Positions 17,633 to 25,848 of a stretch of 64,000 bases of DNA are shown here, piece after piece; positions within the stretch are counted from its first letter, which is position 1; every line of letters starts with the position of its first letter. Source of the stretch: Plastoroseomonas arctica. GTDB lineage: Bacteria > Pseudomonadota > Alphaproteobacteria > Acetobacterales > Acetobacteraceae. The notes under the pieces were generated by a model, which worked only from the letters and a program-made list of their open reading frames with translations, made no database searches and was not told where the DNA came from. Both the position numbers and the translations under genes were made by a program. Location: the NCBI RefSeq assembly GCF_018128965.1, contig NZ_JAAEDH010000026.1:1-64000 (forward strand). Direction: 5' to 3'.

Positions 17633-18844
17633 TTAACCCTTCAACAGCTTGCGCGCGATCAGCACGCGCTGGATTTCGCTCGTCCCCCCGCCGATCTGCG
17701 CATGCCGTAGCAGCCGATAGAAACTGGTCAACGGCAGCTCCAAGCTCTCCCCCATGGCGCCATGGACCTGGATCGCGTGGTCGAGCGTCCGCGCGCCCCA
17801 GTCGCCGGCGCACATCTTCACAATCGCGGCTTCGGCGCGCACATCCTCCCCGGCATCGGCGCGCGCGGCCATCTCGTAGGTCATGGAGCGCAGCGCGGTG
17901 ATGTCGACATGCATGTCGACCAGCTTCCACTGGATGGCCTGGCGTTCGGCGATTGGCTTGCCGAAGGTGATGCGCTGCTTCGCCCACTCGATCGACATGT
18001 CGAGGCCACGCTGCATCTTGCCCAGCGCATAGGGGCCGCGCAGCAGCCGGTCATGGATGGTGAGCCAGCGCTGGCCGAGCGAGAATCCCTTGCCTACCTC
18101 ACCGAGCACGTTTTCGGGGCCGAGGCGCACATTGTCGAAGTTGACGATGTACTGGGAGGTGCGGCCCGACAGCCAGGTGGGCAGCCCGGCGGGGTCGATG
18201 TTTACGCCGGGCGTGTGCCGGTCGAGCACGAACATGGTGATGCCGCCGCGCTGGCGCTTCTCCGCATCGGTCACGGCCTGGACCATGATGATGTCGCTGC
18301 CATGCGCGTTGGAGATCCACATCTTGGTGCCGTTGAGCAACCAGCCCTCGCCGTCGCCCACGGCCTTGGTCTGCATCATGCCGCCGGGGTCCGACCCGGC
18401 ATTGGCTTCGGTCTGGGCGAAGCAGGTGGTCTTCTCGCCCTCGATGACCGGCTTGAGGAAGCGGTCGATCTGCTCGCCTTTGCACTCGTAGAGAATGTTG
18501 GCGACGTTGGCGAAGGGGAAGGGCACGGCGCAGTAGTTGAACTCTTCCAGGATCACCGCCTGCGCGAGCATGCCGAGGCTTGAGCCGCCGTATTGCTCGG
18601 GCACCATGAGGTTCCAGAAGCCGACATCGCGGGAGAGCTTCACCAGCCGGTCCACGGTCGCCTTGTCGAAGGTCTCGCGCAGATTGGTGATGGGCGGCAG
18701 CGCGTAGCCGTTCTTCGGGCTGGCGAGGAATTCGCGTTCCAGCGGCATGAGCTCCTCGCGCACAAGGCGGCGGGCGAGGTCGCGGTATTCGGCGATCTCG
18801 GGCGGCATGCCATAGGCGTTCGGGATCGGGGTGTGCGTGTCCAT
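17633..18844 (-). CDS. acyl-CoA dehydrogenase family protein
   Basis: A 403-residue FAD enzyme forming an alpha,beta-double bond in an acyl-CoA. Typical blocks: CFAQTEANAGSDPGGMMQTKAV (FAD-binding signature 1), KMWISNAHGSDIIMVQAVTD, the central helices, IQVHGAMGESLELPLTSFYRLLRHAQIGGGTSEIQRVLIARKLL (signature 2 and C-terminal end). The usual catalytic glutamate position cannot be fixed by eye. It is the last gene of the CoA-transferase operon, 14 nt after the MmgE/PrpD gene, so it should act on the CoA ester produced there or feed that pathway. Confidence 0.92.
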   Translation of the reverse strand: MDTHTPIPNAYGMPPEIAEYRDLARRLVREELMPLEREFLASPKNGYALPPITNLRETFDKATVDRLVKLSRDVGFWNLMVPEQYGGSSLGMLAQAVILEEFNYCAVPFPFANVANILYECKGEQIDRFLKPVIEGEKTTCFAQTEANAGSDPGGMMQTKAVGDGEGWLLNGTKMWISNAHGSDIIMVQAVTDAEKRQRGGITMFVLDRHTPGVNIDPAGLPTWLSGRTSQYIVNFDNVRLGPENVLGEVGKGFSLGQRWLTIHDRLLRGPYALGKMQRGLDMSIEWAKQRITFGKPIAERQAIQWKLVDMHVDITALRSMTYEMAARADAGEDVRAEAAIVKMCAGDWGARTLDHAIQVHGAMGESLELPLTSFYRLLRHAQIGGGTSEIQRVLIARKLLKG

Positions 18845-18858
18845 GGAAGGTACTCCGG

Positions 18859-20205
18859 TCAGGCGGCGAGTTGGCGGGCGGGGATGGAGTCGATGGTGAG
18901 CAGGCGGTCGAACAAGGCGGTCGCGCGCGCGGCCTCGCCGCCGACTTCTAGGCAGGCGCGGAATTTCTCGAACAGCTCGCCATCGGAGAGCGGGATGGTC
19001 GCGTGGCCGCGGGCGCGCTTCACCTCGGGCCCCGTGATCACCTGGCCGGAATTCAGCGTGACGATCACCTGGTCGAAGCGGCTGCCCGAGGGGCTTTCGG
19101 GGTCGTAATCCTGGTTGGTGACGACGCTGACGCGCGGCAGCAGCGCCTGGACGTCGGGGCGCTGGACGAAGCGGTCGGTGAGCTCCGGCAGGCCGACGCG
19201 GCCGGCGATGATCGAGGCGGACATGGCGAACTGCATGGAGAACTTCGCCTCCAGCCCGGTCTGCGGCCGCGCGTTGCGCAGGATGGTGGCGAAGCGGTCG
19301 CTGATATGGACCTCGACCGTCGCGACATCGGTGTGCGGAAAGGGGTTTTCACGCACCAGGGCGAGGGCGCCGTCGATCGCGCGATGGGTGCAGTAGCAGG
19401 CGGGGAATTTCTTGATGCTCAGCCCCTCGGTGAGGATGCGGAAGGGAGCGCCGGCGGTGCAGGGCGCGGTCCGATCCGTCTCGCCATGCTGGGAAACCGC
19501 GGCGAGGAAGCCCTGCGGATGTTCCAGCGCGTCGGGCGAGGCGGTGAAGCCGCCCTTGGCCAGGCGCGCGGCCATCAGGCCCGCATGGGCGGAGCGGCCC
19601 GCGTGGAAGGGTTTTGTCATCGTGCCGAAATTCGCCATCAACCCTGCGGATTGCGAGGCGCCGAGGGCGATGGCCATGGTGGTGCGCTCCGCATCCAGAC
19701 CGTGCAGCTTCGCGCAGGCGGCTGCCGCGCCTACGGCGCCCATGACGCCGGTCGGGTGCCAGCCCTTGGAGTGCAGCATGCCGCGCTCGCGCCGGATCAG
19801 CTCGGCCCAGACCTCGTAGCCCGCGACATAGGCGGTGAGGATTTCCGCACCCGTCGCGCCCAGCGCCTCGGCCTCGGCCATGATCGCGGGGACCAGCACG
19901 GTGGAGGGGTGGCCGCGCAGCGAGACATCGTCGAAATCGAGCGCATGCGCGGCCGTGCCGTTGATCCAGGCCGCTTCCGGCGCAGGCGCGCGGAGGGGCG
20001 AGAAATACAGGCTCGCCTCGCCGGTGGTGCCCCCGTTGGGCAGCAGCGTGCGGCGCAGGATCTGCGGTGCGTCATCGTCGCGCCCGGCGATCATCACGCC
20101 GACGCAGTCGATCAGGCCCATGCGGGCGATGCGGAAGGCCTCGGCCGGAATGGCGTCGGCGGTGATGTCGGCGACGAATGCGCCGAGTGCGCGGGTCAAT
20201 TCCAT
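18859..20205 (-). CDS. MmgE/PrpD family protein (first copy)
   Basis: A 448-residue protein of the 2-methylcitrate dehydratase / cis-aconitate decarboxylase / iminodisuccinate epimerase superfamily. Blocks seen: DCVGVMIAGRDDDAPQ near the N-terminus, WINGTAAHALDFDDVSLRGHPSTVLVPA, GWHPTGVMGAVGAAAACAKLHGLD, KPFHAGRSAHAGLMAA and KKFPACYCTHRAID. I chose the ATG at 20205, which has GGAG just upstream. It sits between the hydrolase and the acyl-CoA dehydrogenase in a six-gene operon. The substrate is unknown; a small tricarboxylate or methylated acid is likely. Confidence 0.88.
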   Translation of the reverse strand: MELTRALGAFVADITADAIPAEAFRIARMGLIDCVGVMIAGRDDDAPQILRRTLLPNGGTTGEASLYFSPLRAPAPEAAWINGTAAHALDFDDVSLRGHPSTVLVPAIMAEAEALGATGAEILTAYVAGYEVWAELIRRERGMLHSKGWHPTGVMGAVGAAAACAKLHGLDAERTTMAIALGASQSAGLMANFGTMTKPFHAGRSAHAGLMAARLAKGGFTASPDALEHPQGFLAAVSQHGETDRTAPCTAGAPFRILTEGLSIKKFPACYCTHRAIDGALALVRENPFPHTDVATVEVHISDRFATILRNARPQTGLEAKFSMQFAMSASIIAGRVGLPELTDRFVQRPDVQALLPRVSVVTNQDYDPESPSGSRFDQVIVTLNSGQVITGPEVKRARGHATIPLSDGELFEKFRACLEVGGEAARATALFDRLLTIDSIPARQLAA

Positions 20206-20218
20206 GCCAGCATCTCCT

Positions 20219-21052
20219 TCATGGCGCGCCCTCCGGCACGCGACGGTTTTCGAAGTAGCCACGCAGAATGTCGATGAGCGCCTCGGGCGCTTCATAGGGC
20301 AGCCAGTGGCCCGCATCGGGGATGAGGGTTATCCGCGCATGCGGGTGCAACGCGCGGAGTGCGTCGAGCCGATCCTCCAGACCCCAATAGGCGAGCTGAT
20401 CGAGCGTGCCCCAGACAGCGTCGACGGGCACGGTGACCTCGGCGAGGGCGCGGCGCAGCGCGCCTTCCTTGACGTAGACCCGCGTGTCGAGCCGGGCGCG
20501 GGAGGAATTCCATTCCTGGATGTCGAGCGCGAGGTCATCGATCTTCGCGCGATCGGAAATCATCATGCGGGCAAGGTTTTCGCGGTGCGCTTCGCGCAGA
20601 GCGGTGCCTTCCAGGCCGCGCACTTTCTCCAGGATCATCGGTGCGCGCAGCGGCACCAGGCCTCCGGCGCCGACCAGGGTGAGCGAGCGCGCCTGCGCGC
20701 CGAGATGGAGCACGAGGTGCGAGGCGACGGTTGCGCCGAAGGAGAAACCCACGAGATCGACCGGCGCCATGGTGATGGTGCGCAGGCCGTCCGCGACGAC
20801 GGCGGCCACATCTTCGATGGCGGTGGAAGGCGGCACGGCACTTTCGGAAAAGCCCGGCAGATCGGGCACGATCACCTGGCGCTCGCCTGAAAATGCCGGG
20901 ATCACGCGCAGCCAGTGCCGCCAGGATCCGACGCCGCCGTGCAGCAGCACCAGCGGCGTGCCCTCACCCCAGACATGCCAGACCATGGTGCCCGCACCAC
21001 ACGGCGTCTCGACGCGGCGCGCCGTGTTCAACAGGGTCTCGACAGCACCCAT
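20219..21052 (-). CDS. alpha/beta hydrolase (paralogue A)
   Basis: A 277-residue hydrolase of the meta-cleavage-product/haloperoxidase type. Blocks: TPLVLLHGGVGSWRHWLRVIP (HGG oxyanion loop), PDLPGFSESA, nucleophile GFSFGATVASHL, acid region VWGTLDQL and catalytic His in PDAGHWLPYEAPE. The nucleophile is Ser in G-F-S-F-G. The ATG at 21052 shares a base with the MaoC stop (TGATG), so translation is coupled. A close paralogue lies at 31784. It may hydrolyse a CoA ester, lactone or C-C bond in the pathway; this is inference. Confidence 0.86.
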   Translation of the reverse strand: MGAVETLLNTARRVETPCGAGTMVWHVWGEGTPLVLLHGGVGSWRHWLRVIPAFSGERQVIVPDLPGFSESAVPPSTAIEDVAAVVADGLRTITMAPVDLVGFSFGATVASHLVLHLGAQARSLTLVGAGGLVPLRAPMILEKVRGLEGTALREAHRENLARMMISDRAKIDDLALDIQEWNSSRARLDTRVYVKEGALRRALAEVTVPVDAVWGTLDQLAYWGLEDRLDALRALHPHARITLIPDAGHWLPYEAPEALIDILRGYFENRRVPEGAP

Positions 21053-21528
21053 CACATCGCCGGCGGCACGAAGGGGTAGGGCACCGTCGCGCGGCCACGG
21101 TAAGGGAGAGCGACCACCGCCTTGCCGGGCGTGGATTCCACGCCCTTGTCGTTGCGGATGCCGACATCGAGGTCGATGAGGCCGAACTCCGCCGCCTCCC
21201 GCTTGCCGGTGACGGTCGCCCATACGGTGAGCTTTTCGCCCACCACATTCATCGCGCGGAACTGGAAGTTGATCTTCCACACCCAGCCCGTGCGCCCGGC
21301 CCAATCCTTAAGCAATTGCGCGATGAAATTCTGCTTCAGCGAGCCGTTGATCAGCAGGCCCGGCAGCTTGTCATGCCCGATGGCGAAGGGCTGGTCGTAA
21401 TGGATCTTGTGCCAGTTCTCCATCGCCGCCGACCAGCGCATCAGATGCGCGGTGGTGAAGCGGCCGCGCTCCAGCGGGGCCAGCTGGTCGCCGATGGCGA
21501 CATCCTCGAAGTCGATGCGTTCGCTCAT
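21052..21528 (-). CDS. MaoC-like dehydratase subunit
   Basis: A 158-residue single hot-dog protein. Visible: RFTTAHLMRWSAAMENWHKIHYDQPFAIG, containing the catalytic D/H hydratase-2 region (HYDxxFA), then LPGLLINGSLKQNFIAQLL. It is paired with the FAS1-like subunit immediately upstream; such pairs form one active (R)-specific enoyl-CoA or hydroxyacyl-CoA hydratase. A GTG at 21537 would overlap the upstream stop (GTGA); I chose the ATG at 21528, but either is possible. Confidence 0.82.
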   Translation of the reverse strand: MSERIDFEDVAIGDQLAPLERGRFTTAHLMRWSAAMENWHKIHYDQPFAIGHDKLPGLLINGSLKQNFIAQLLKDWAGRTGWVWKINFQFRAMNVVGEKLTVWATVTGKREAAEFGLIDLDVGIRNDKGVESTPGKAVVALPYRGRATVPYPFVPPAM

Positions 21529-21533
21529 GGCAT

Positions 21534-22046
21534 TCACCGCCGGATGATCGTCTTGCGGGCGCGCAGCAAGACCTGCCCGGCCTCGGTCGTGAACTCGGTC
21601 TCGATGATGACGAAGATCATCGGGCCACTCTTCGTCTCGCGCTCATAGATGTCCGCGTAGCGGGAGCTTTGCAGCACCGTCTCGCCATGGCGCGCATAGG
21701 CGAGGAACTCGATCTCGGCGCCGCCGTTGAGCAAAGCGAGACCATCGAGCGGCAGCGGCGGCAGGCCGTTGCCGACACCCATCACAATGCCGTCGAAATC
21801 CGGGTCCTCGGCGTTGTCGGTCAGAAAATCCGGCGCGCCGAAGGGGGTGCGGAACATGAAGGAGGGGAAGATCGGCGGTGCGATGGGTGCGCCGTAGGGT
21901 GCCATGGCCTCCGCATAGGCCGGGTCCGGGTCCATGATCGCCTGGGCGTAGCGGCGCACGGCACCGCGCTCCACCGTCTCGCAGGCGGCGAAGGGTTCGC
22001 TCCGGTAGCCGATGAAGGCTTTCGCCGCGTCGGTCAGCAGCGCCAT
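21534..22046 (-). CDS. FAS1-like (MaoC N-terminal type) dehydratase subunit
   Basis: A 170-residue hot-dog protein resembling the N-terminal, usually non-catalytic, half of two-domain MaoC dehydratases. Visible: GYRSEPFAACETVERGAVRRYAQAIMDPDPAYAEA, PPIFPSFMFRTPFGAP and GGAEIEFLAYARHGETVLQSSRYADIYERETKSGPMIFVIIETEF. It needs the MaoC partner at 21052 for activity. It starts 1 nt after the CoA-transferase stop codon, inside the operon. Confidence 0.82.
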   Translation of the reverse strand: MALLTDAAKAFIGYRSEPFAACETVERGAVRRYAQAIMDPDPAYAEAMAPYGAPIAPPIFPSFMFRTPFGAPDFLTDNAEDPDFDGIVMGVGNGLPPLPLDGLALLNGGAEIEFLAYARHGETVLQSSRYADIYERETKSGPMIFVIIETEFTTEAGQVLLRARKTIIRR

Positions 22047-22047
22047 G

Positions 22048-23289
22048 TCATGTCCCCCCTGCTGGCTGGTCGCCGCGGCGCCAGCCGGTGTCGAGCCCGA
22101 TCGCACCCTGCGCCGCGAGTGCCGCAATGTCCGCGCCCGTGTAGTCGAGGCCGAGCATCACCTCCTCGGTATGCTGGCCCAGGCGCGGCGGCGGCAGGCC
22201 GATGCCGGCCGGCGTCTCCGACAGCTTGATGGGCAGTCCAGCCATGCGCATCGCGCCCAGGCCGGGCAGCGCGATCTCGGCCACCATCTCGCGGGCACGC
22301 ACCTGCGGCTCGACCACCACCTTGTCGATGCGGTTGATCGGGCAGCAGGGCACGTCGTTCTGGTGCAGCAGCACTTCCCACGCCGCCACGGGGCGCGTGG
22401 CGACGACGGCGCCGATCATCTCGATCAGCAGCAGCCGGTTGGCGACACGCTGCGCGGCATCGGCGAAGCGTGCATCCGCCACCCATTCGGGCTTTTCCAG
22501 CGCGGCGCAGAGCCCGCGCCACATGCGCTGGTTGAAGGCGGAGATGACGATCCAGTCGTCGGCGGCGCGGAAGGCGCGGTAGGTCGGGCTGGTCAGCGCA
22601 CCGCTCCCCGAAGGCCCGGGCACGTCGCCGGAGGCGAAGTAGCGCGTGATGAAATGCGCCAGCATCGCCATCTGCCCCTCGAGCAGCGAGGTATCCACCC
22701 GCTGCCCGCGCCCGGTGCGGTGGCGCGCTTCGATCGCCATCATCACGCCGATGGTGCCCAGCATGCCTGCGCCGATATCGGCGACCGAAATGCCCATCTT
22801 CACCGGGCCGCCGCCTTCCTCCCCGGTGATGCTCATGCCGCCCGAATAGGCCTGCATGAACAGATCGTTCGCCGGTTCCGCCGCGCGCGGTCCGGTGGCG
22901 CCGAAGCCGCTGATCGAGCAGTAGATGAGGCGCGGATTGAGCGCGTGCAGGCTGTCCCAGTCGAACCCCGCACGCGCCAGCGCGCCGATCCGGTAATTGT
23001 CCACCAGCACATCGGCGCGCGCGATGAGGCGGCGCGCCACCTCGATGCCCTCGGGCGATTTCAGGTCGAGGGCGACGGAGCGCTTGTTGCGATTGGCCGA
23101 CGCGAAATAATAGCCCATCGCGCCACAAAAATGCGGCGGCCAGGATCGGCTGTCATCGCCGGCGCCGACGCGCTCGATCTTGACCACCTCGGCGCCGAAA
23201 TCGCCCAGCGTCATGGCGCAGAAGGGCCCCGCCATGGCGACGCCGACTTCGACGACGCGCAGCCCGGCGACGGAGGCGGTGGCGGTCAC
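22048..23289 (-). CDS. CaiB/BaiF family CoA-transferase
   Basis: A 413-residue family III CoA-transferase, moving CoA between carboxylic acids. Blocks: GLRVVEVGVAMAGPFCAMTLGDFGAEVVKIER at the N-terminus, FASANRNKRSVALDLKSPEG, ADVLVDNYRIG, ISGFGATGPRA and ARYATGRGQRVDTSLLE-like RTGRGQRVDTSLLEGQMA. The catalytic aspartate expected about residue 170 is in FMQAYSGGMS...EGGGPVKMGISVADIGAG. It begins with GTG at 23289, with AGGA upstream. It is the first gene of the operon and would activate the substrate as a CoA ester. The palindromic operator at 23333 lies 44 nt upstream. Confidence 0.93.
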   Translation of the reverse strand: MTATASVAGLRVVEVGVAMAGPFCAMTLGDFGAEVVKIERVGAGDDSRSWPPHFCGAMGYYFASANRNKRSVALDLKSPEGIEVARRLIARADVLVDNYRIGALARAGFDWDSLHALNPRLIYCSISGFGATGPRAAEPANDLFMQAYSGGMSITGEEGGGPVKMGISVADIGAGMLGTIGVMMAIEARHRTGRGQRVDTSLLEGQMAMLAHFITRYFASGDVPGPSGSGALTSPTYRAFRAADDWIVISAFNQRMWRGLCAALEKPEWVADARFADAAQRVANRLLLIEMIGAVVATRPVAAWEVLLHQNDVPCCPINRIDKVVVEPQVRAREMVAEIALPGLGAMRMAGLPIKLSETPAGIGLPPPRLGQHTEEVMLGLDYTGADIAALAAQGAIGLDTGWRRGDQPAGGT

Positions 23290-23332
23290 GGCTGGTTCCT
23301 GGGGTTCATCGGCTCGTCCTCCGTCTTCCGCT

Positions 23333-23351
23333 CTATTTGCTGAGCGAATAG
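23333..23351. promoter_or_regulatory. palindromic operator upstream of the CoA-transferase operon
   Basis: CTATTTGCTGAGCGAATAG: two 8-base arms around a 3-base centre with one mismatch. It lies between the MFS gene end and the CaiB start, 44 nt before the GTG. The element at 26861-26879 has the same ATTyGC-N3-GCGAAT layout. A likely binding site for a dimeric repressor or activator; the nearby IclR (28832) is a candidate. Confidence 0.65.
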
Positions 23352-23392
23352 ACTACTTGCACAAAAACGCTACACGCGCAGGCGGCCCCTGT

Positions 23393-24856
23393 CTACTTGC
23401 CCCGCAGTGGCAACTCCCGGATCGCGCAGGCGGCGAGCGTCGCCATCGCCATGATCCCGGCCGAGACCCAGTAGACATGCGCAAAGGCGCTGGTCAGCAG
23501 CGTGCCCATCGCGCGCAGCTCCGCCACCGGCATCGCCGCGCGCAGGCCGGGCTGGAACAGCGCGAGCCCACCGCCGAGCTGGTCCACCAGCACCGCGATC
23601 AGCCCGGCCGTGCCGAAGGCGCCGCCCATCAGCCGGAAGAACATCATGCACGATAGGCCCACGCCGGCATCGCGGGGTTCGAGCGCGTTCTGGATGGTCA
23701 CGGTCAACGGCGACATCTGCCCGCCGAAGGACAGGCCGAGCAGGAGCGTCACGCCCAGATCGACGGCCATCGCATGCCCCAAGCCCAGAAGCGCGAGGAG
23801 CACGCACCCAGCCGTGCCGCAGGCGCAGCCGATCACAGGAAAGATCCAGGTCCGCCCGGTCCGGGTGATCAGCTGCCCCGCGACGAAGGACCCCGTGACG
23901 GTACCGAGCGTCATCGCAATCAACCGGATGCCCGCCGCCCCCGGCGCGAGGCCCGCCAGCAACTGGTAGTGCAGCGGGATGATCAGGATCAGCGCGATCA
24001 TCACGATCGAGGTCAGCAGCGTCACCACGCTGGCATAGGCAAAGATGGCGTTGGCAAAGAGGCGCATCGGCAGCATCGGCTCGCGCGCCCGCAGCTCCCA
24101 CAACACCAGGGCGACGAGGAACACGGCGCCCACCGCCAAGCCGGTCAGCGTCTGAGGGCTCGTCCAGCTGCCGGTGCGCTGCACCGCGGAGATGCCGAGC
24201 AGCAGCGGCGTTGTCGCGGCCAGGATCAGCGCCGCGCCCAGCCAGTCGATCACCGGCTTGCGCGTGGGCCGCGGCAGGCGGCGCAGCTGGTACCAGGTCA
24301 TCGAAAACGCCAACGCGCCGAGCGGCAGGTTGATCCAGAAGATCCAGTGCCAGGACAGGCTGTCGCTCAGCACGCCGCCGAGCACCGGCCCCACCACATT
24401 GGCCGTCGCGAAGGTGGTGGACAGGTAGCCCTGGTACTTCCCGCGCTCGCGCGGCGGCAGGATGTCGCTGACCACCGCGATGGCCACCGAGCGCAGCCCG
24501 CCGCCGCCCAAGCCCTGCACCAGCCGCGCGGCGATCAACCAGCCCATGGTGGGTGCGAGTGCGGCCAGCAGTGCGCCGGTGACGAAGATGCTCACCGAGA
24601 CCAGCAGCACCGGCCGCCGCCCGAACAGGTCCGAAAGCCGCCCATAGATCGGCGTGGTGACGGTGGATGCGATCAGATAGGCCGTCACCACCCAGGCGAT
24701 CTGGTCCCATCCGCCGAGGTCCTGCGCGATGGCCGGCAACGCGGTCGCGACGATGGTCTGATCGAGGCTCGCGAGGAACAGCGCGAGCGTGACGCCGAGC
24801 ATGATGGTGCGGATCTGCGCATGGCTGAACCGCGGCGGCTCGGTCTCGGAGGTCAT
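23393..24856 (-). CDS. MFS transporter, DHA2/EmrB-QacA type
   Basis: A 487-residue inner-membrane transporter with about 14 hydrophobic segments. Blocks: LALFLASLDQTIVATALPAIAQDLG (segment 1, typical D-x-T-I-V-x-VALP), YGRLSDLFGRRPVLL (the MFS loop 2-3 motif), LVQGLGGGGLRSVAIAVVSDI (antiporter motif region) and GPVLGGVLSD (motif C-like GxxxGPxxGG). DHA2 members export drugs or metabolites by proton antiport. It sits upstream of the CoA-transferase operon with a 103-nt gap, so it may be co-transcribed or have its own terminator. Substrate unknown. Confidence 0.92.
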   Translation of the reverse strand: MTSETEPPRFSHAQIRTIMLGVTLALFLASLDQTIVATALPAIAQDLGGWDQIAWVVTAYLIASTVTTPIYGRLSDLFGRRPVLLVSVSIFVTGALLAALAPTMGWLIAARLVQGLGGGGLRSVAIAVVSDILPPRERGKYQGYLSTTFATANVVGPVLGGVLSDSLSWHWIFWINLPLGALAFSMTWYQLRRLPRPTRKPVIDWLGAALILAATTPLLLGISAVQRTGSWTSPQTLTGLAVGAVFLVALVLWELRAREPMLPMRLFANAIFAYASVVTLLTSIVMIALILIIPLHYQLLAGLAPGAAGIRLIAMTLGTVTGSFVAGQLITRTGRTWIFPVIGCACGTAGCVLLALLGLGHAMAVDLGVTLLLGLSFGGQMSPLTVTIQNALEPRDAGVGLSCMMFFRLMGGAFGTAGLIAVLVDQLGGGLALFQPGLRAAMPVAELRAMGTLLTSAFAHVYWVSAGIMAMATLAACAIRELPLRGK

Positions 24857-24931
24857 GGCCCATCCTCGCGCGACCGCGCCCGCGTGGCCAGACGGGTTGC
24901 CCCCGGCGCCGCGCGGCGCTCTCATGCGCGC

Positions 24932-25690
24932 ATGACCGATACACCCCCGATCGCCGTGCCGAACCTCGCCGCCACCGTGCTGCTGCTGCGGCAGAGCGAT
25001 AGCGGGCCGGAGGTGTTCATGGTGGTACGCCATGGCGACATCGCCTTTGCCGGCGGGGCGCTGGTCTTCCCGGGCGGGCGGCTCGACGCCGGCGATCGTG
25101 ATCTCGCCGCCTCCCTCGGCCTGGCAGGGGATGCTGGCGCCCTGCGCATCTGCGCGCTGCGTGAGACCTTCGAGGAGGCGGCCATCCTGCTGGCCCGCGG
25201 GCCGGTGCCGCGCACGGCGGCGAGTTGGCAGTCAAAACTCTGCGCCGACGAGATCAGCTTCGCAGCCCTGCTCGAAGGCCTCGGCGTCGAGCCGGCGCCG
25301 GATGCGCTGGTGCATTTTGCGCATTGGATCACGCCGCCGAACCGGCCCAAGCGCTTCGATACGCATTTCTTCCTCGCCGTCGCGCCCGAGGACCAGGAGG
25401 CCGCGCATGATGGGGGCGAGGCGGTGGACAGTGTCTGGATCAGCCCGCGCCTGGCGCTGTCCGAGGCCGATGCCGGCAAGCGCAAGCTGGTGGTCGCCAC
25501 GCGGCTGAACCTGATGCGCCTGGCGCGCTTCGACAGCGTCGACGCCATCCTCGCGCATGCCGAAGACACGCCGGTCGTCACCATTGAGCCCCGCTCGAAG
25601 CAGGTGCCCGAGGGCCGGCTGATGACCCTGCCGCTCGCCGCCGGCTATGGCGTGACGAGCTTCCTCTCGACCGACCCGGCGTCGATCTAG
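24932..25690 (+). CDS. NUDIX hydrolase (NUDT19-like)
   Basis: A 252-residue hydrolase. The NUDIX box is split: FPGGRLDAGD is followed by about 20 inserted residues before RETFEEAAILLAR, the layout known from the NUDT19/CoA-diphosphatase group. The WITPPNRPKRFDTHFFLA block also fits that group. It probably cleaves CoA or acyl-CoA into phosphopantetheine and 3',5'-ADP, which fits a neighbourhood of CoA enzymes, but that is inference. It is divergent from the MFS gene (75-nt gap). Confidence 0.85.
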   Translation: MTDTPPIAVPNLAATVLLLRQSDSGPEVFMVVRHGDIAFAGGALVFPGGRLDAGDRDLAASLGLAGDAGALRICALRETFEEAAILLARGPVPRTAASWQSKLCADEISFAALLEGLGVEPAPDALVHFAHWITPPNRPKRFDTHFFLAVAPEDQEAAHDGGEAVDSVWISPRLALSEADAGKRKLVVATRLNLMRLARFDSVDAILAHAEDTPVVTIEPRSKQVPEGRLMTLPLAAGYGVTSFLSTDPASI

Positions 25691-25696
25691 CAGGCA

Positions 25697-25842
25697 GCTG
25701 AGACCCTGAGGGCGGAGGCTGGGCGAGCGGATGTCTGTGCAGGGCAGGAGGCGCCGAAGCCAGGAAGCTTTTTCCTCCTGGCGAGGTGCCGACTCATCCT
25801 GCGCGGAAAAGCGCCGTCCAGCCGACCCCTCAGGGTCTCAGC
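25697..25842. repeat. 146-bp palindromic element between convergent genes
   Basis: A perfect 16-bp inverted repeat (25697-25712 and 25827-25842, GCTGAGACCCTGAGGG) brackets an imperfect palindrome whose core is a hairpin at 25759-25782 (GCCAGGA...TCCTGGC around a TTTTT). It fills the space between the NUDIX stop and the stop of the converging receptor gene. It may be a bidirectional terminator or a small palindromic mobile repeat; no coding frame is evident. Confidence 0.6.
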
Positions 25843-25848
25843 CGTCCG

